The notes: generated by a model not told the origin, from the sequence alone. A DNA stretch of 8,420 nucleotides from Ignavibacteria bacterium (GCA_027492415.1 JAPUEV010000235.1:2513-10932); one strand, 5' to 3'. Counted from the first letter of the stretch, positions 1 through 6,952 are shown. Program-made: numbers and translations.

Positions 1-1170
1 TCCACATTTTCATTTTATGAAGGATTTGACAATAATACTTTAGGCAGATTAGTATCCTCATGCGGTACTGGCAACAGTGCAACTTTTGCTACAGGTATAG
101 CAACATTTTCCTGGTCAAGCAGCGGTATTTGGTCTTCTGACAGCTCATTTTCTAATACTGAAATATATACCCAGGAAGCTAAGGTTACCGCGGCATCAGG
201 CAACTGGCCCGGAATATACTGGATAAGAAATACAGGAACATATCTTAGTATGGCTATATTAATGGGTAACAGTAATGTTAGAATTAGCAAATCGCCATTA
301 AGCGGCTCTACACCGTATTGCAATGGTCATAATTTTACTCCAACAACATTCCCTGCAACTAACCCGGTTGGCTTATGGGCTTTTACATGGTTAGCAACCG
401 GCAGCCAGAAAGCTACCTTCCCCGGTGCAGGTACATGGACTGAAACAGATAATGAGCTTCCAAAAGATGTTCCCCTAAAAATAGGCATCGGCGGAATCGC
501 TTCCGGTTCCGGCTCAATTTCCGTTGACTGGATCAGGGCAAGAAAATATGCCGCTGTTGCTCCGGTAGCTGCCAACGGTTCAGAGCTTGCAGCTCCCAAA
601 TCTCCCGGTAATTCATTAACATCAACAGTTCTTGGCAGTACAAGTATCAGGATAAACTGGGTTGATAGCTCAGCAAATGAAGATAAATTCTTTATTGAAA
701 GAAGCACAAACGGCGGTACAAACTGGACTCCAAGGGATTCAGTTGCTGCAAACACTATATTATATACTGATGCCGGACTAACACAAAACACCCAATATTG
801 CTACAGGGTATATGCAAAGAACTGTATTGGTATCTCACCGTTCACAAATACAACCTGCGCAACAACATCATTTACTGCAATAACCAATAATGGAAGCGAT
901 ATTCCGAAGGTGTACAGCCTGTTCCAGAATTATCCTAACCCGTTCAACCCGGTAACGAATATTAAATTCGATATTCCAAAAGCTTCTTACGTTCAGCTCG
1001 AAATTTTTGACGTAACGGGTAAGCTGGTTACTTCGCTTGTTAACAATGATCTTGAAGCCGGATCATATACGGCATCATGGAACGCTGTATCTTTTGCAAG
1101 CGGAATATATTTCTATAAAATTACTGCAAACCAGTTCGTTCAGCAGATGAAAATGGTTTTGATAAAATAA
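1..1170 (+). CDS. Secreted multidomain protein, 3' part: LamG-like module, fibronectin III and type IX sorting domain
   Basis: The reading frame is open from the first base, so the 5' end lies outside the window and the ATG at 250 is internal. 389 residues are visible. Residues about 3-185 form a beta-rich region that starts with a YEGFD motif and ends with SVDWIRARKYA. This resembles the concanavalin/LamG-like module that often follows DUF2341 in surface proteins. Residues about 198-289 look like a fibronectin type III domain (INW near the start, YCYRVYAKN near the end). Residues about 303-389 are a type IX secretion C-terminal sorting domain: NYPNPFNPVTNIKF, then FDVTGKLV, GSYTASWNA and GIYFYKI, ending in a basic tail. 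By family knowledge the protein is exported across the outer membrane and then released or anchored at the surface. Its ligand or substrate cannot be told; no catalytic domain is visible in this part. A strong terminator follows directly. The sorting domain is near certain and the LamG-like assignment is moderate. Confidence 0.9.
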   Translation, partial: STFSFYEGFDNNTLGRLVSSCGTGNSATFATGIATFSWSSSGIWSSDSSFSNTEIYTQEAKVTAASGNWPGIYWIRNTGTYLSMAILMGNSNVRISKSPLSGSTPYCNGHNFTPTTFPATNPVGLWAFTWLATGSQKATFPGAGTWTETDNELPKDVPLKIGIGGIASGSGSISVDWIRARKYAAVAPVAANGSELAAPKSPGNSLTSTVLGSTSIRINWVDSSANEDKFFIERSTNGGTNWTPRDSVAANTILYTDAGLTQNTQYCYRVYAKNCIGISPFTNTTCATTSFTAITNNGSDIPKVYSLFQNYPNPFNPVTNIKFDIPKASYVQLEIFDVTGKLVTSLVNNDLEAGSYTASWNAVSFASGIYFYKITANQFVQQMKMVLIK

Positions 1171-1185
1171 ATATTATTTCAGGTG

Positions 1186-1218
1186 AAAAACGGCAGATTT
1201 ACTCTGCCGTTTTTTTTT
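1186..1218 (+). terminator. Rho-independent terminator of the secreted-protein gene
   Basis: A perfect 7-bp stem, CGGCAGA (1191-1197) and TCTGCCG (1203-1209), has a 5-base loop. It is extended by an A5/T5 pairing and followed by a run of nine T (1210-1218). It begins 16 bases after the stop codon of the secreted protein and cleanly ends that transcription unit before the kinase genes. Confidence 0.9.
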
Positions 1219-1310
1219 ATCAAAATTTCAAACTTATCGTAATCTTCCTGTTTATTGTATAATATTTATCCGGTTTTAAAAATAACGATATTTCTGTTTC
1301 AATTATTGAA

Positions 1311-1318
1311 TATCTTTG
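1311..1318 (+). promoter_or_regulatory. Candidate Bacteroidota-type -7 promoter element (TATCTTTG)
   Basis: TATCTTTG matches the TAnnTTTG -7 element known from Bacteroidota sigma factors. It lies 18 bases before the chosen ATG of the first kinase, which would give a short leader. No clear TTG -33 element is seen at the expected distance upstream, and the region is AT-rich, so chance is possible. Confidence 0.3.
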
Positions 1319-1336
1319 CAATATTGCATTATTAAT

Positions 1337-3151
1337 ATGAATCTGCCCGCAGGATATAACGAAAAGCTTTACAATTTGCTGGATGATGTTCACAAAATGA
1401 AATTCAGTGAGCCTCAAAAAGCCATAGAACTTGCAAATTTTGTGTATGTTCAGGCTTTAAAATCAGCAGATGAAACCCTTGAGGCAATGAGCCTGTATGC
1501 CCTGGGAGTTTGCAATGAGCTTTTTGCAAATTATCCGCAGGCGATGAAATTCCTTTCCGAAGCTATTAAAATTGCACAAAAGACCGGTGAGAAGAGGATT
1601 ATGGGTGATGCCCTTAATTGCGTTGGGGTAATAAATGACAACCTGAATAATTATGCAAATGCTTTAAAATCTTATTTTAAAGCACTAAAGATATACGAAG
1701 AAGAAAAAGAGAACAAGAAAATAGCAATTGTCCTTTCTAATATCGGGCTCATTTATACTAATATCAAAGATTATAAAAACGCATTAAAATTCTATTCCCA
1801 GGCACTGGATATCGCCGAAGATGAAAACGATAATGAATCGCTTCTAGTAACAAACATAAATATAGGCTTAACCCATACACTTCTTGGCAATTATGATGAA
1901 TCTCTTAAGTTTTTAAATGATGCGCTGAATTTAGCATTAAACAGGAATGATAAGCGCAGAGCCTCTATAGCGCTTGATCATATTGCAGAAACAAATATCC
2001 AGATAAATAATATCCCTGAAGCATACAGGCTTTTTGAAGAAAGCAGGAAATTAAAGGACTCGCTTGATGATAAACGCGGGTTAGTTAAAATATTCGGTAC
2101 AGTGGGCCAGCTTAAGCTGGTTGAAAATAACATTGAAGAAGCAAAAGAAAACCTTGAAAAAGCCCTGGCAATAGCTACAGAGCTTGGGATGAAAAGATCA
2201 ATACATGAGCTCCACAAATCACTTTCTGAAGCCTATGAAAAAGTTAATGACGCAGAAAATGCACTGGCTCATCTTAAGATAGCATACCGTAAAGAAATGG
2301 AGCTGCTTAAAGAAGAAGCAGAGCTAAGGGCAAAAAATATATCTACTCAGCTTGAAATAGAACAGGCACAAAAAGAAGCAGAGATACAGCGGTTAAAGAA
2401 TATTGAGCTTGGTCAGGCGCTTGAAGATGTTAAAAAGCTTAATGTAAAGCTTAAAGAGCTTAATGATGAAAAGAACGAATTTATGGCAATTGCGGTTCAT
2501 GATCTCAAAAATCCGCTGCAGAATATTCTTTCAACTGCCCGCATTATAAAACGAAGCTCCGATTTGCCCAAAGATGAACAGGATGAATATACTGCAAATA
2601 TTATCAGCCAGACAGACAGGATGTTCAACATAATAAAAAAGCTGCTTGATCATAATGCAATAGACCAGGGTGAAATGAAAACCAGGATAGCTGAAACAGA
2701 GGTAAACTCCCTGTGCCGTGAGCTGGTTCAGAACTTCAGGGAAGAAGCTGAAAGGAAAAAGTTAAGCCTCGTCTTACAGGATTCATTAACTGATATTAAT
2801 ATAAATACCGATAAAGTAATTTTATATGAAATTCTGCAGAACCTTGTTTCTAATGCGATTAAATTTTCAGGTGAATACAAAAGCATTATTCTAAAGATCA
2901 CTGATGATGATAAAAAAGTAAATATCGAAGTGATCGATCAGGGTCCGGGATTCAGTGAACAAGATAAAAAGAAAATGTTCAATAAATTTGCCCGGCTCAG
3001 CGCAAAGCCAACCGGCAATGAGCACTCTACAGGGCTTGGGCTTTCAATAGTTAAAAAATTATGCGAGCTCATAGAAGCAAGCTTAAAGCTTGAAAGCGAT
3101 GAAGGCAATGGCTCAAAATTCATTATTACCCTGAAAAAGAACGATAAATAA
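1337..3151 (+). CDS. Cytoplasmic TPR-containing sensor histidine kinase (first of a tandem pair)
   Basis: This is a 604-residue soluble protein kinase of two-component type. It would autophosphorylate on histidine and pass the phosphate to a response regulator not encoded here. Residues about 46-326 hold roughly seven TPRs of the 36-40 residue Rapsyn/MalT-like spacing, each with the N-Y-x-x-A-L-x-x-Y type turn. Residues about 327-380 are charged and heptad-like, a probable signalling coiled coil. The HisKA H-box is VHDLKNPL with phospho-acceptor His388. The D and N at +1 and +4 fit a kinase that can also act as phosphatase. HATPase motifs follow: N-box NLVSNAIKF (Asn502, Asn506), G1 DQGPGF (Asp534) and G2 GLGLSI (566-571). 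No signal peptide or membrane segment is visible, so the input is probably a cytoplasmic protein partner or ligand bound by the TPRs. I chose ATG 1337 (MNLPAG) over an in-frame TTG at 1316. The ATG matches the start of the paralogue at 3349, and the TTG lies inside a possible promoter. No Shine-Dalgarno site is visible. Confidence 0.93.
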   Translation: MNLPAGYNEKLYNLLDDVHKMKFSEPQKAIELANFVYVQALKSADETLEAMSLYALGVCNELFANYPQAMKFLSEAIKIAQKTGEKRIMGDALNCVGVINDNLNNYANALKSYFKALKIYEEEKENKKIAIVLSNIGLIYTNIKDYKNALKFYSQALDIAEDENDNESLLVTNINIGLTHTLLGNYDESLKFLNDALNLALNRNDKRRASIALDHIAETNIQINNIPEAYRLFEESRKLKDSLDDKRGLVKIFGTVGQLKLVENNIEEAKENLEKALAIATELGMKRSIHELHKSLSEAYEKVNDAENALAHLKIAYRKEMELLKEEAELRAKNISTQLEIEQAQKEAEIQRLKNIELGQALEDVKKLNVKLKELNDEKNEFMAIAVHDLKNPLQNILSTARIIKRSSDLPKDEQDEYTANIISQTDRMFNIIKKLLDHNAIDQGEMKTRIAETEVNSLCRELVQNFREEAERKKLSLVLQDSLTDININTDKVILYEILQNLVSNAIKFSGEYKSIILKITDDDKKVNIEVIDQGPGFSEQDKKKMFNKFARLSAKPTGNEHSTGLGLSIVKKLCELIEASLKLESDEGNGSKFIITLKKNDK

Positions 3152-3301
3152 CTGTTTTAAAATATACTTACAATTAACTCTTTTACGTTATATAATATTA
3201 ATAAATCCTTTGTAAATTGTATAAGAATTAAACGGTTTTAATGGATTTACATTATATTCTTACATAGATTTTTCAAAATTTCGAAGCAAACAATAATTAT
3301 C

Positions 3302-3337
3302 GTTAAATTTTAACCATTAAAAATGGTTACATATAAC
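3302..3337. promoter_or_regulatory. Nested inverted repeats with four GTTA/TAAC half-sites upstream of the second kinase
   Basis: Two perfect inverted repeats overlap: GTTAAA-T-TTTAAC (3302-3314), and TAACCATT, a 3-base spacer, AATGGTTA (3311-3329). A weaker GTTA-CATA-TAAC follows at 3326-3337. Together they place alternating GTTA and TAAC half-sites at 3302, 3311, 3326 and 3334, ending 11 bases before the ATG of the second kinase. This could be an operator for a dimeric regulator, or an RNA hairpin near the start codon. There is no T-tract, so it is not a terminator. The function is inferred only from symmetry and position, in AT-rich DNA where short palindromes arise easily. Confidence 0.35.
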
Positions 3338-3348
3338 AAACTATCTTT

Positions 3349-5142
3349 ATGAATACATTAACTACCCGTATAACAGATGCTGCAGAGATCAGGCAGACAA
3401 ATCCTTCTGATGCACTTCAGATATTAAAAGAAGTATTAACAGACTCGTTAACCAACAATGACCACGAGAACTCTGTTATGGCAAGATTTAATCTTGCAAT
3501 TACTTACCTTATATTAGGAAATTATTTTGATTCACTGAATAATTTTTTTACCTGTTTAAAAGAGCTTGAGCATGTAAACGATAAAAAATTAAAAGCTGAA
3601 GTACTGCGCGGTATAGGCACAAATTACTTCAGGCTTTATGATTATAAAGAAGCTATCAAGTATTATTATCTAAGCGAGCAGGCCAGCATAGAATCAAGCA
3701 ACTACGCGAACCTTCACAGGATATACCAGGATTTTGGCTCATTATATAACCGCCTGAGGCTTTATAAAAAAGCGCTTGAATACTGCATGCTTTCTCTAGA
3801 TATAGCAGAGCAAAGCGGGCTGAAAGATCCACTGCAGACATCACTTATGTCAATTGGCGCATGTTATTACCAGCTGGGCGATAAAGAAAAAGCGATAAAA
3901 TATCTCAATGACTCGTTAAAGATAAATCTTGATCTTTTTGCCGAAGCTAATGCCATGCATTTTATTTCACTGGCTGAATTTGATTCAGGCAACTTTGAAA
4001 AAGCTGAAGAGATTGCACTGAGGCAGGCTGCCATTTGCAGAAAACACAATTTTTATGATTTCGAGGCTTTGGGATTAAGGTTATTAGGCGATATTCTGGT
4101 TAAACAGGGCAAAATTGATGAGGCTAGAATTAATTTTGAAAAGGCAATAGATATTTTGAATAAAGCAGGCGAAAAACAGATAAAATTCACACTGCTTAAA
4201 CGTGTGATAGATATTCACGAAAAGACAGGGAACGCTGATGAAATTGCAAGGCTCTACAGGAAGCTTTATGAAGAACACACTGACCACCTTGAAAAAAATA
4301 TCCAGCTTAAAATTGAACAGCTTGATATTGAATACGAAACACAGAAAATCAAAAAGGATTTTGAAAAAGAAAGAGAATCAAACCTGCTTCTTTCTAAAGC
4401 ACTGCAGGATGTAAGCAAGCTGAACAGTGAGCTGCATATACTGCATGACGAAAAGAACAGCCTTATGGGTATTGTTGCTCATGACCTTAAAAACCCGATC
4501 CAAAGCATACTTTCCTCTGCCAAGCTTATAAACAGCAATAAAAATGAATCCCTGTTTGTCGATGAAATGCTTGATAACATTAAGGAACAGTCAAAACGAA
4601 TGGTAAACCTTGTGAATATGCTGCTTGATTACAGGGCAATAGAAGAAGGCAAGATCAAGCTTAATATTTCTGAATTCACAACCGGCAAAATTATTTCAAA
4701 GCTGCTTAATAATGTTGGTGTGCTTGCAATAAATAAAGGCATAGAAATTACTTCCGAAGATGTACAGGAAGAGTGTTTCCTTAAAACAGATTTCACATTA
4801 TTTTACCAGGTTCTGGAAAACCTGCTTACCAATGCAATAAAATTCTCACCCAACGGCAAGAATATATCGATCAAATTTTACTCTGCTGATAGTACGATCA
4901 AATTTGAAATAGCCGATGAAGGTCCCGGATTCACTGAAAAAGACAAAGAAAGGTTATACCTTAATTTTGCTAAACTAAGCGCAAGGCCTACAGGGAATGA
5001 AAACTCCACCGGGCTTGGACTTTCTATAGTAAAAAAACTTTGCGATATTTTAGGAGCTGATATTCAGCTGGACCCCAAATATATAAACGGGGCTAAGTTC
5101 ACAATAACATTAAAGGAGCAGGATTGCCGCAAAGTTATGTAA
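3349..5142 (+). CDS. Cytoplasmic TPR-containing sensor histidine kinase (second of a tandem pair)
   Basis: This 597-residue paralogue has the same architecture as the kinase upstream. About seven TPRs occupy residues 40-315. A charged coiled coil follows at about 316-369, including ALQDVSKLN, which the upstream kinase matches with ALEDVKKLN. The HisKA H-box is AHDLKNPI with phospho-acceptor His378. The HATPase domain has N-box NLLTNAIKF (Asn491, Asn495), G1 DEGPGF (Asp523) and G2 GLGLSI (555-560). The catalytic end is closely alike in both proteins (LSARPTGNENSTGLGLSIV here, LSAKPTGNEHSTGLGLSIV there), while the TPR regions have diverged. This points to gene duplication followed by a change of input. 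No signal peptide, membrane segment or receiver domain is present. The ATG at 3349 gives an N-terminus matching its paralogue, although no Shine-Dalgarno site is seen. A 197-base AT-rich gap without an obvious terminator separates it from the first kinase, so shared or separate transcription are both possible. Its 3' end overlaps the cupin gene. Confidence 0.93.
   Translation: MNTLTTRITDAAEIRQTNPSDALQILKEVLTDSLTNNDHENSVMARFNLAITYLILGNYFDSLNNFFTCLKELEHVNDKKLKAEVLRGIGTNYFRLYDYKEAIKYYYLSEQASIESSNYANLHRIYQDFGSLYNRLRLYKKALEYCMLSLDIAEQSGLKDPLQTSLMSIGACYYQLGDKEKAIKYLNDSLKINLDLFAEANAMHFISLAEFDSGNFEKAEEIALRQAAICRKHNFYDFEALGLRLLGDILVKQGKIDEARINFEKAIDILNKAGEKQIKFTLLKRVIDIHEKTGNADEIARLYRKLYEEHTDHLEKNIQLKIEQLDIEYETQKIKKDFEKERESNLLLSKALQDVSKLNSELHILHDEKNSLMGIVAHDLKNPIQSILSSAKLINSNKNESLFVDEMLDNIKEQSKRMVNLVNMLLDYRAIEEGKIKLNISEFTTGKIISKLLNNVGVLAINKGIEITSEDVQEECFLKTDFTLFYQVLENLLTNAIKFSPNGKNISIKFYSADSTIKFEIADEGPGFTEKDKERLYLNFAKLSARPTGNENSTGLGLSIVKKLCDILGADIQLDPKYINGAKFTITLKEQDCRKVM
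5114..5118 (+). promoter_or_regulatory. Shine-Dalgarno site for the cupin gene, inside the kinase coding region
   Basis: AGGAG lies 5 bases before the TTG at 5124 and decides that start. There is no ATG in the cupin frame until residue 41, which would cut away the first beta strands. The site is striking because neither kinase start has one. Confidence 0.75.
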
Positions 5143-5492
5143 TTCAGAAAGAGCCTTTTAAAGTACCAACAAATGATGGTAAGCTGATAGAAGAATTTTT
5201 CGGGCTGGCAAGTGTTAATGCAGGTAATATCAGCTTTGCTCATATGATAGCTCCACCAGGCTGGAGTGAACCATACCAGGAGCCTGAGTTTGATGAGATA
5301 ACTTACATTATCTCAGGTAAAAAACAATTTGATATAAACGGTGAGATTGTTATACTTGAAAAGAATACTTCAATTTTAATTCATAAAGGAACCCGCATCA
5401 GGTATTCAAATCCATTTGATGAACCGGTTGAGTATATTTCAGTCTGCATACCGGCATTTTCAATAGATAAAGTTCACAGGGAAAGCAATTAA
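5124..5492 (+). CDS. Small single-domain cupin protein lacking the usual metal-binding histidines
   Basis: The 122-residue protein is one cupin beta-barrel. Cupin motif 1 fits with exact spacing from Gly46 to Gly65 (PGWSEPYQEPEFDE, then ITYIISG), but the two metal-ligand histidines are replaced by Gln52 and Pro54; Glu58 is kept. In motif 2 (residues 81-96, around ILIHKGTRIRYSN) the ligand histidine is Ile92, while Gly89 and Asn96 are kept. A conserved-looking tail follows (SVCIPAFSIDKVHRE). By family knowledge such variants may bind a ligand without metal, or bind metal through acidic residues such as Glu53, Glu55 or Glu58; the reaction, if any, is unknown. The fold resembles EutQ-like or other single-domain cupins, but I cannot assign a function. 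It starts with TTG inside the last codons of the second kinase (19-base overlap) behind AGGAG, so it is probably translationally coupled to that kinase. A terminator follows 20 bases after the stop. Confidence 0.85.
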   Translation: MPQSYVIQKEPFKVPTNDGKLIEEFFGLASVNAGNISFAHMIAPPGWSEPYQEPEFDEITYIISGKKQFDINGEIVILEKNTSILIHKGTRIRYSNPFDEPVEYISVCIPAFSIDKVHRESN

Positions 5493-5512
5493 ATATTAAA
5501 TAAATACAGCAT

Positions 5513-5548
5513 AAAAAAAAGGCGGGTTAAAAACCCGCCTTTAATTTT
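5513..5548. terminator. Bidirectional Rho-independent terminator between convergent transcription units
   Basis: A perfect 8-bp stem, GGCGGGTT (5521-5528) and AACCCGCC (5532-5539), has a 3-base loop. It is flanked by eight A on the left (5513-5520) and TTTAATTTT on the right. Read on the minus strand, the eight A become an ideal T8 tail, so it best serves the lipoprotein gene. On the plus strand it ends the kinase-cupin unit with a weaker, interrupted T-tract. Confidence 0.92.
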
Positions 5549-5562
5549 CTCAATATAACTAA

Positions 5563-6033
5563 CTAAAACAATCTTTTTGCCGGATCTGTCCAGGCCATTA
5601 TATTCCTGAACTTACCGTCATAATTGGGATACTTAACAATCTTATGTGCAGTGCAATTAAGAATTGTATCACATCCGTATGTACCAAGTACTATTGGTAC
5701 TTCATTTGGTACTCTGGGGTACTTTGACCACGTTGCTGCTATATAATAATTGCCGTCCGGAATATTATCCATATCAAACGGGGTTTCATACAGCCAGTCG
5801 CGTTGCTTCAGGTTTAATGAATCGCTGCGCACCGGTACCCTGTTGAATGGATTAACACTATCTGCACTGTAAATTGAAATAGAGTAGAATCCACCGGTAA
5901 GGTAAAGTATTGAATCATGGTGTGTGACATAACCTGAAAGCTTGCTGCCTTCACGGTTCATATCCACCGGGCTCTCGCACGAAGCGAAGATAATCAGAAG
6001 GGTTAGTAATGTTATTGTTATATATTTCATCAT
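5563..6033 (-). CDS. Small predicted lipoprotein of unknown function
   Basis: The 156-residue protein has a type II signal peptide: MMKY, then a hydrophobic stretch (residues about 5-16) ending in IIFASC, with Cys19 as the lipidated residue. Phe at -3 departs from the classical lipobox, but looser forms are accepted in this phylum. Acidic residues after the cysteine (Glu20, Asp24) may favour surface display, as known for some Bacteroidota lipoproteins. The mature part is rich in beta strands, with a NIPDGNYYIAATW motif (residues 90-102) like the turn and strand of transthyretin/carboxypeptidase-regulatory beta-sandwich domains. Cys121 and Cys127 could form a disulfide. I do not recognise a named family. 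It lies 80 bases downstream of the alpha/beta-barrel gene on the same strand and ends at the bidirectional terminator. Two tandem ATG codons are possible starts, and no Shine-Dalgarno site is evident. Confidence 0.8.
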   Translation of the reverse strand: MMKYITITLLTLLIIFASCESPVDMNREGSKLSGYVTHHDSILYLTGGFYSISIYSADSVNPFNRVPVRSDSLNLKQRDWLYETPFDMDNIPDGNYYIAATWSKYPRVPNEVPIVLGTYGCDTILNCTAHKIVKYPNYDGKFRNIMAWTDPAKRLF

Positions 6034-6113
6034 GGGATAATATGCAACAATAATTTCGGCTATACCATAACTAAATTAGCTATTTTACGTTAGTACATTC
6101 CGGCTACTACACT

Positions 6114-6428
6114 CTATTCTGCTATCTTAAATATATTCCATTTCTGGGTTCCCGGAATTATAACATTGGCAAGCTGCTCAGCAAACTGTTTAAACTGAGG
6201 TTTAGCCATATCTGCCAAAGCTTTTTCAAACTCATCAAGTGAGCTGAATACATATTCATCAACTATATGAGCAGGTGAGCTGCCGATATAACCCGTATAT
6301 ACTCTGCACTGGGTTGAGTTCTTAAAACCCGAGCTTTTCATTTTCTCCGCACCCCACTCCTTAATTATCCTTAAAGCCTCACCCTGTTTACCGAATACAA
6401 TATCCAGCGACCATTGACATAAGAACAT
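6114..6428 (-). CDS. Small protein of probable dimeric alpha/beta-barrel (ferredoxin-like) fold
   Basis: The 104-residue protein has no signal peptide. The predicted order is strand (3-12), helix (14-32), strand (39-48), strand (53-61), long helix (62-88), strand (95-103). This beta-alpha-beta-beta-alpha-beta order, with VDEYVFSSLDEFEKAL at the second half, is typical of the Dabb/ABM/NIPSNAP-like superfamily. That superfamily includes monooxygenases, stress proteins and many uncharacterised members. No catalytic residue can be named, so activity is unknown. The start is firm: AAGGAG stands 6 bases before the ATG, and the gene begins 2 bases after the stop of the CYTH gene. This indicates one operon with it. 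Confidence 0.8.
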   Translation of the reverse strand: MFLCQWSLDIVFGKQGEALRIIKEWGAEKMKSSGFKNSTQCRVYTGYIGSSPAHIVDEYVFSSLDEFEKALADMAKPQFKQFAEQLANVIIPGTQKWNIFKIAE

Positions 6429-6430
6429 AT

Positions 6431-6952
6431 TTAGCTCCTTTCTTTAGTTTTTATTAGCATATCTGAATATGAATATTTTAAAACTTCTTTGTTTTGGATA
6501 CCGAAAAGAAATTTGAGATAATTCATTTTTTCGGCGGATTCATTTTCATCTTTTTGAGATCTGCACACAATTTCAAATTCTATGAACTTGCCAAGTGTAT
6601 TAACTGTATCAATGTGAATGCGGACATTCTGCCATAAATACAATTTACGTGATTTTAAAACTATCACTTTGATCCCGTAAATTTCCTTTAGAATTTTCTC
6701 AACTCTTTTGGGATGAGTGATTTCTGAAATATAATAATTGCTTATCTTCGCTGTTTTTTTATTGTGTCTTTTATAATATATCAGCTGATGCTCAGTTTTA
6801 TTTATCGTTCTTAATTTTAGCCTGCCGGGCGAAATATTAAAATATACATCCCTCTGCTTTAATATACCCCCATACTCAGCATGAAGCAGCTTAACAGCTT
6901 TTAATGCAGCCCGGTGACTTTTGCATTTAACTTTCAGCTCAAGGTTCTTCAC
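6431..6952 (-). CDS. CYTH-domain protein (class IV adenylate cyclase / triphosphatase-like)
   Basis: The 173-residue protein spans a single CYTH tunnel-fold domain, a family that acts on triphosphate substrates (class IV adenylate cyclases, thiamine triphosphatases, polyphosphatases) using two metal ions. Visible signatures are NLELKVK at the N-terminus, corresponding to the ExExK motif but with Asn3 in place of the first Glu; QRDVYFN (33-39); GRLKLR (43-48); LIYYKR (57-62); basic residues Lys100, Arg102 and Arg111; and HIDTVNTLGKFIEFE (113-127) with Asp115, Glu125 and Glu127. These closely follow the class IV cyclase-like subgroup, though real substrates of such bacterial proteins are mostly unknown. 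The start is GTG, overlapping the upstream DUF255-family gene by 14 bases; no earlier alternative fits and the next in-frame Met is residue 143. The alpha/beta-barrel gene follows after 2 bases. The fold is confident; cyclase activity is not shown. Confidence 0.85.
   Translation of the reverse strand: MKNLELKVKCKSHRAALKAVKLLHAEYGGILKQRDVYFNISPGRLKLRTINKTEHQLIYYKRHNKKTAKISNYYISEITHPKRVEKILKEIYGIKVIVLKSRKLYLWQNVRIHIDTVNTLGKFIEFEIVCRSQKDENESAEKMNYLKFLFGIQNKEVLKYSYSDMLIKTKERS
6435..6440 (-). promoter_or_regulatory. Shine-Dalgarno site for the alpha/beta-barrel gene
   Basis: On the minus strand AAGGAG lies 6 bases before the ATG at 6428, inside the last codons of the CYTH gene. It fixes the start and supports coupled translation of the two genes. 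Confidence 0.8.

Noticed and set aside
15..791. Two long minus-strand open frames (15-323 and 327-791) opposite the secreted protein
   Set aside because: They lie opposite a gene with clear domain structure, have no recognisable domains or ribosome sites, and are explained by antisense frames of a real coding region.
250..1170. ATG at 250 as the start of the first gene
   Set aside because: The same frame is open to base 1 and the upstream residues continue the LamG-like module, so this Met is internal.
1316..1336. TTG at 1316 as the start of the first kinase
   Set aside because: The seven extra residues have no counterpart in the paralogue, there is no Shine-Dalgarno site, and the codon lies within the TATCTTTG element; ATG 1337 is more likely.
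3227..3242. ATTAAA-CGGT-TTTAAT hairpin as a terminator after the first kinase
   Set aside because: The stem is only A/T pairs and no T-tract follows, so it is too weak; co-transcription of the two kinases stays open.
3343..3350. TATCTTTA as a -7 promoter element for the second kinase
   Set aside because: It runs into the ATG itself, so a transcript from it would lack the start codon; it also departs from the consensus at the last position.
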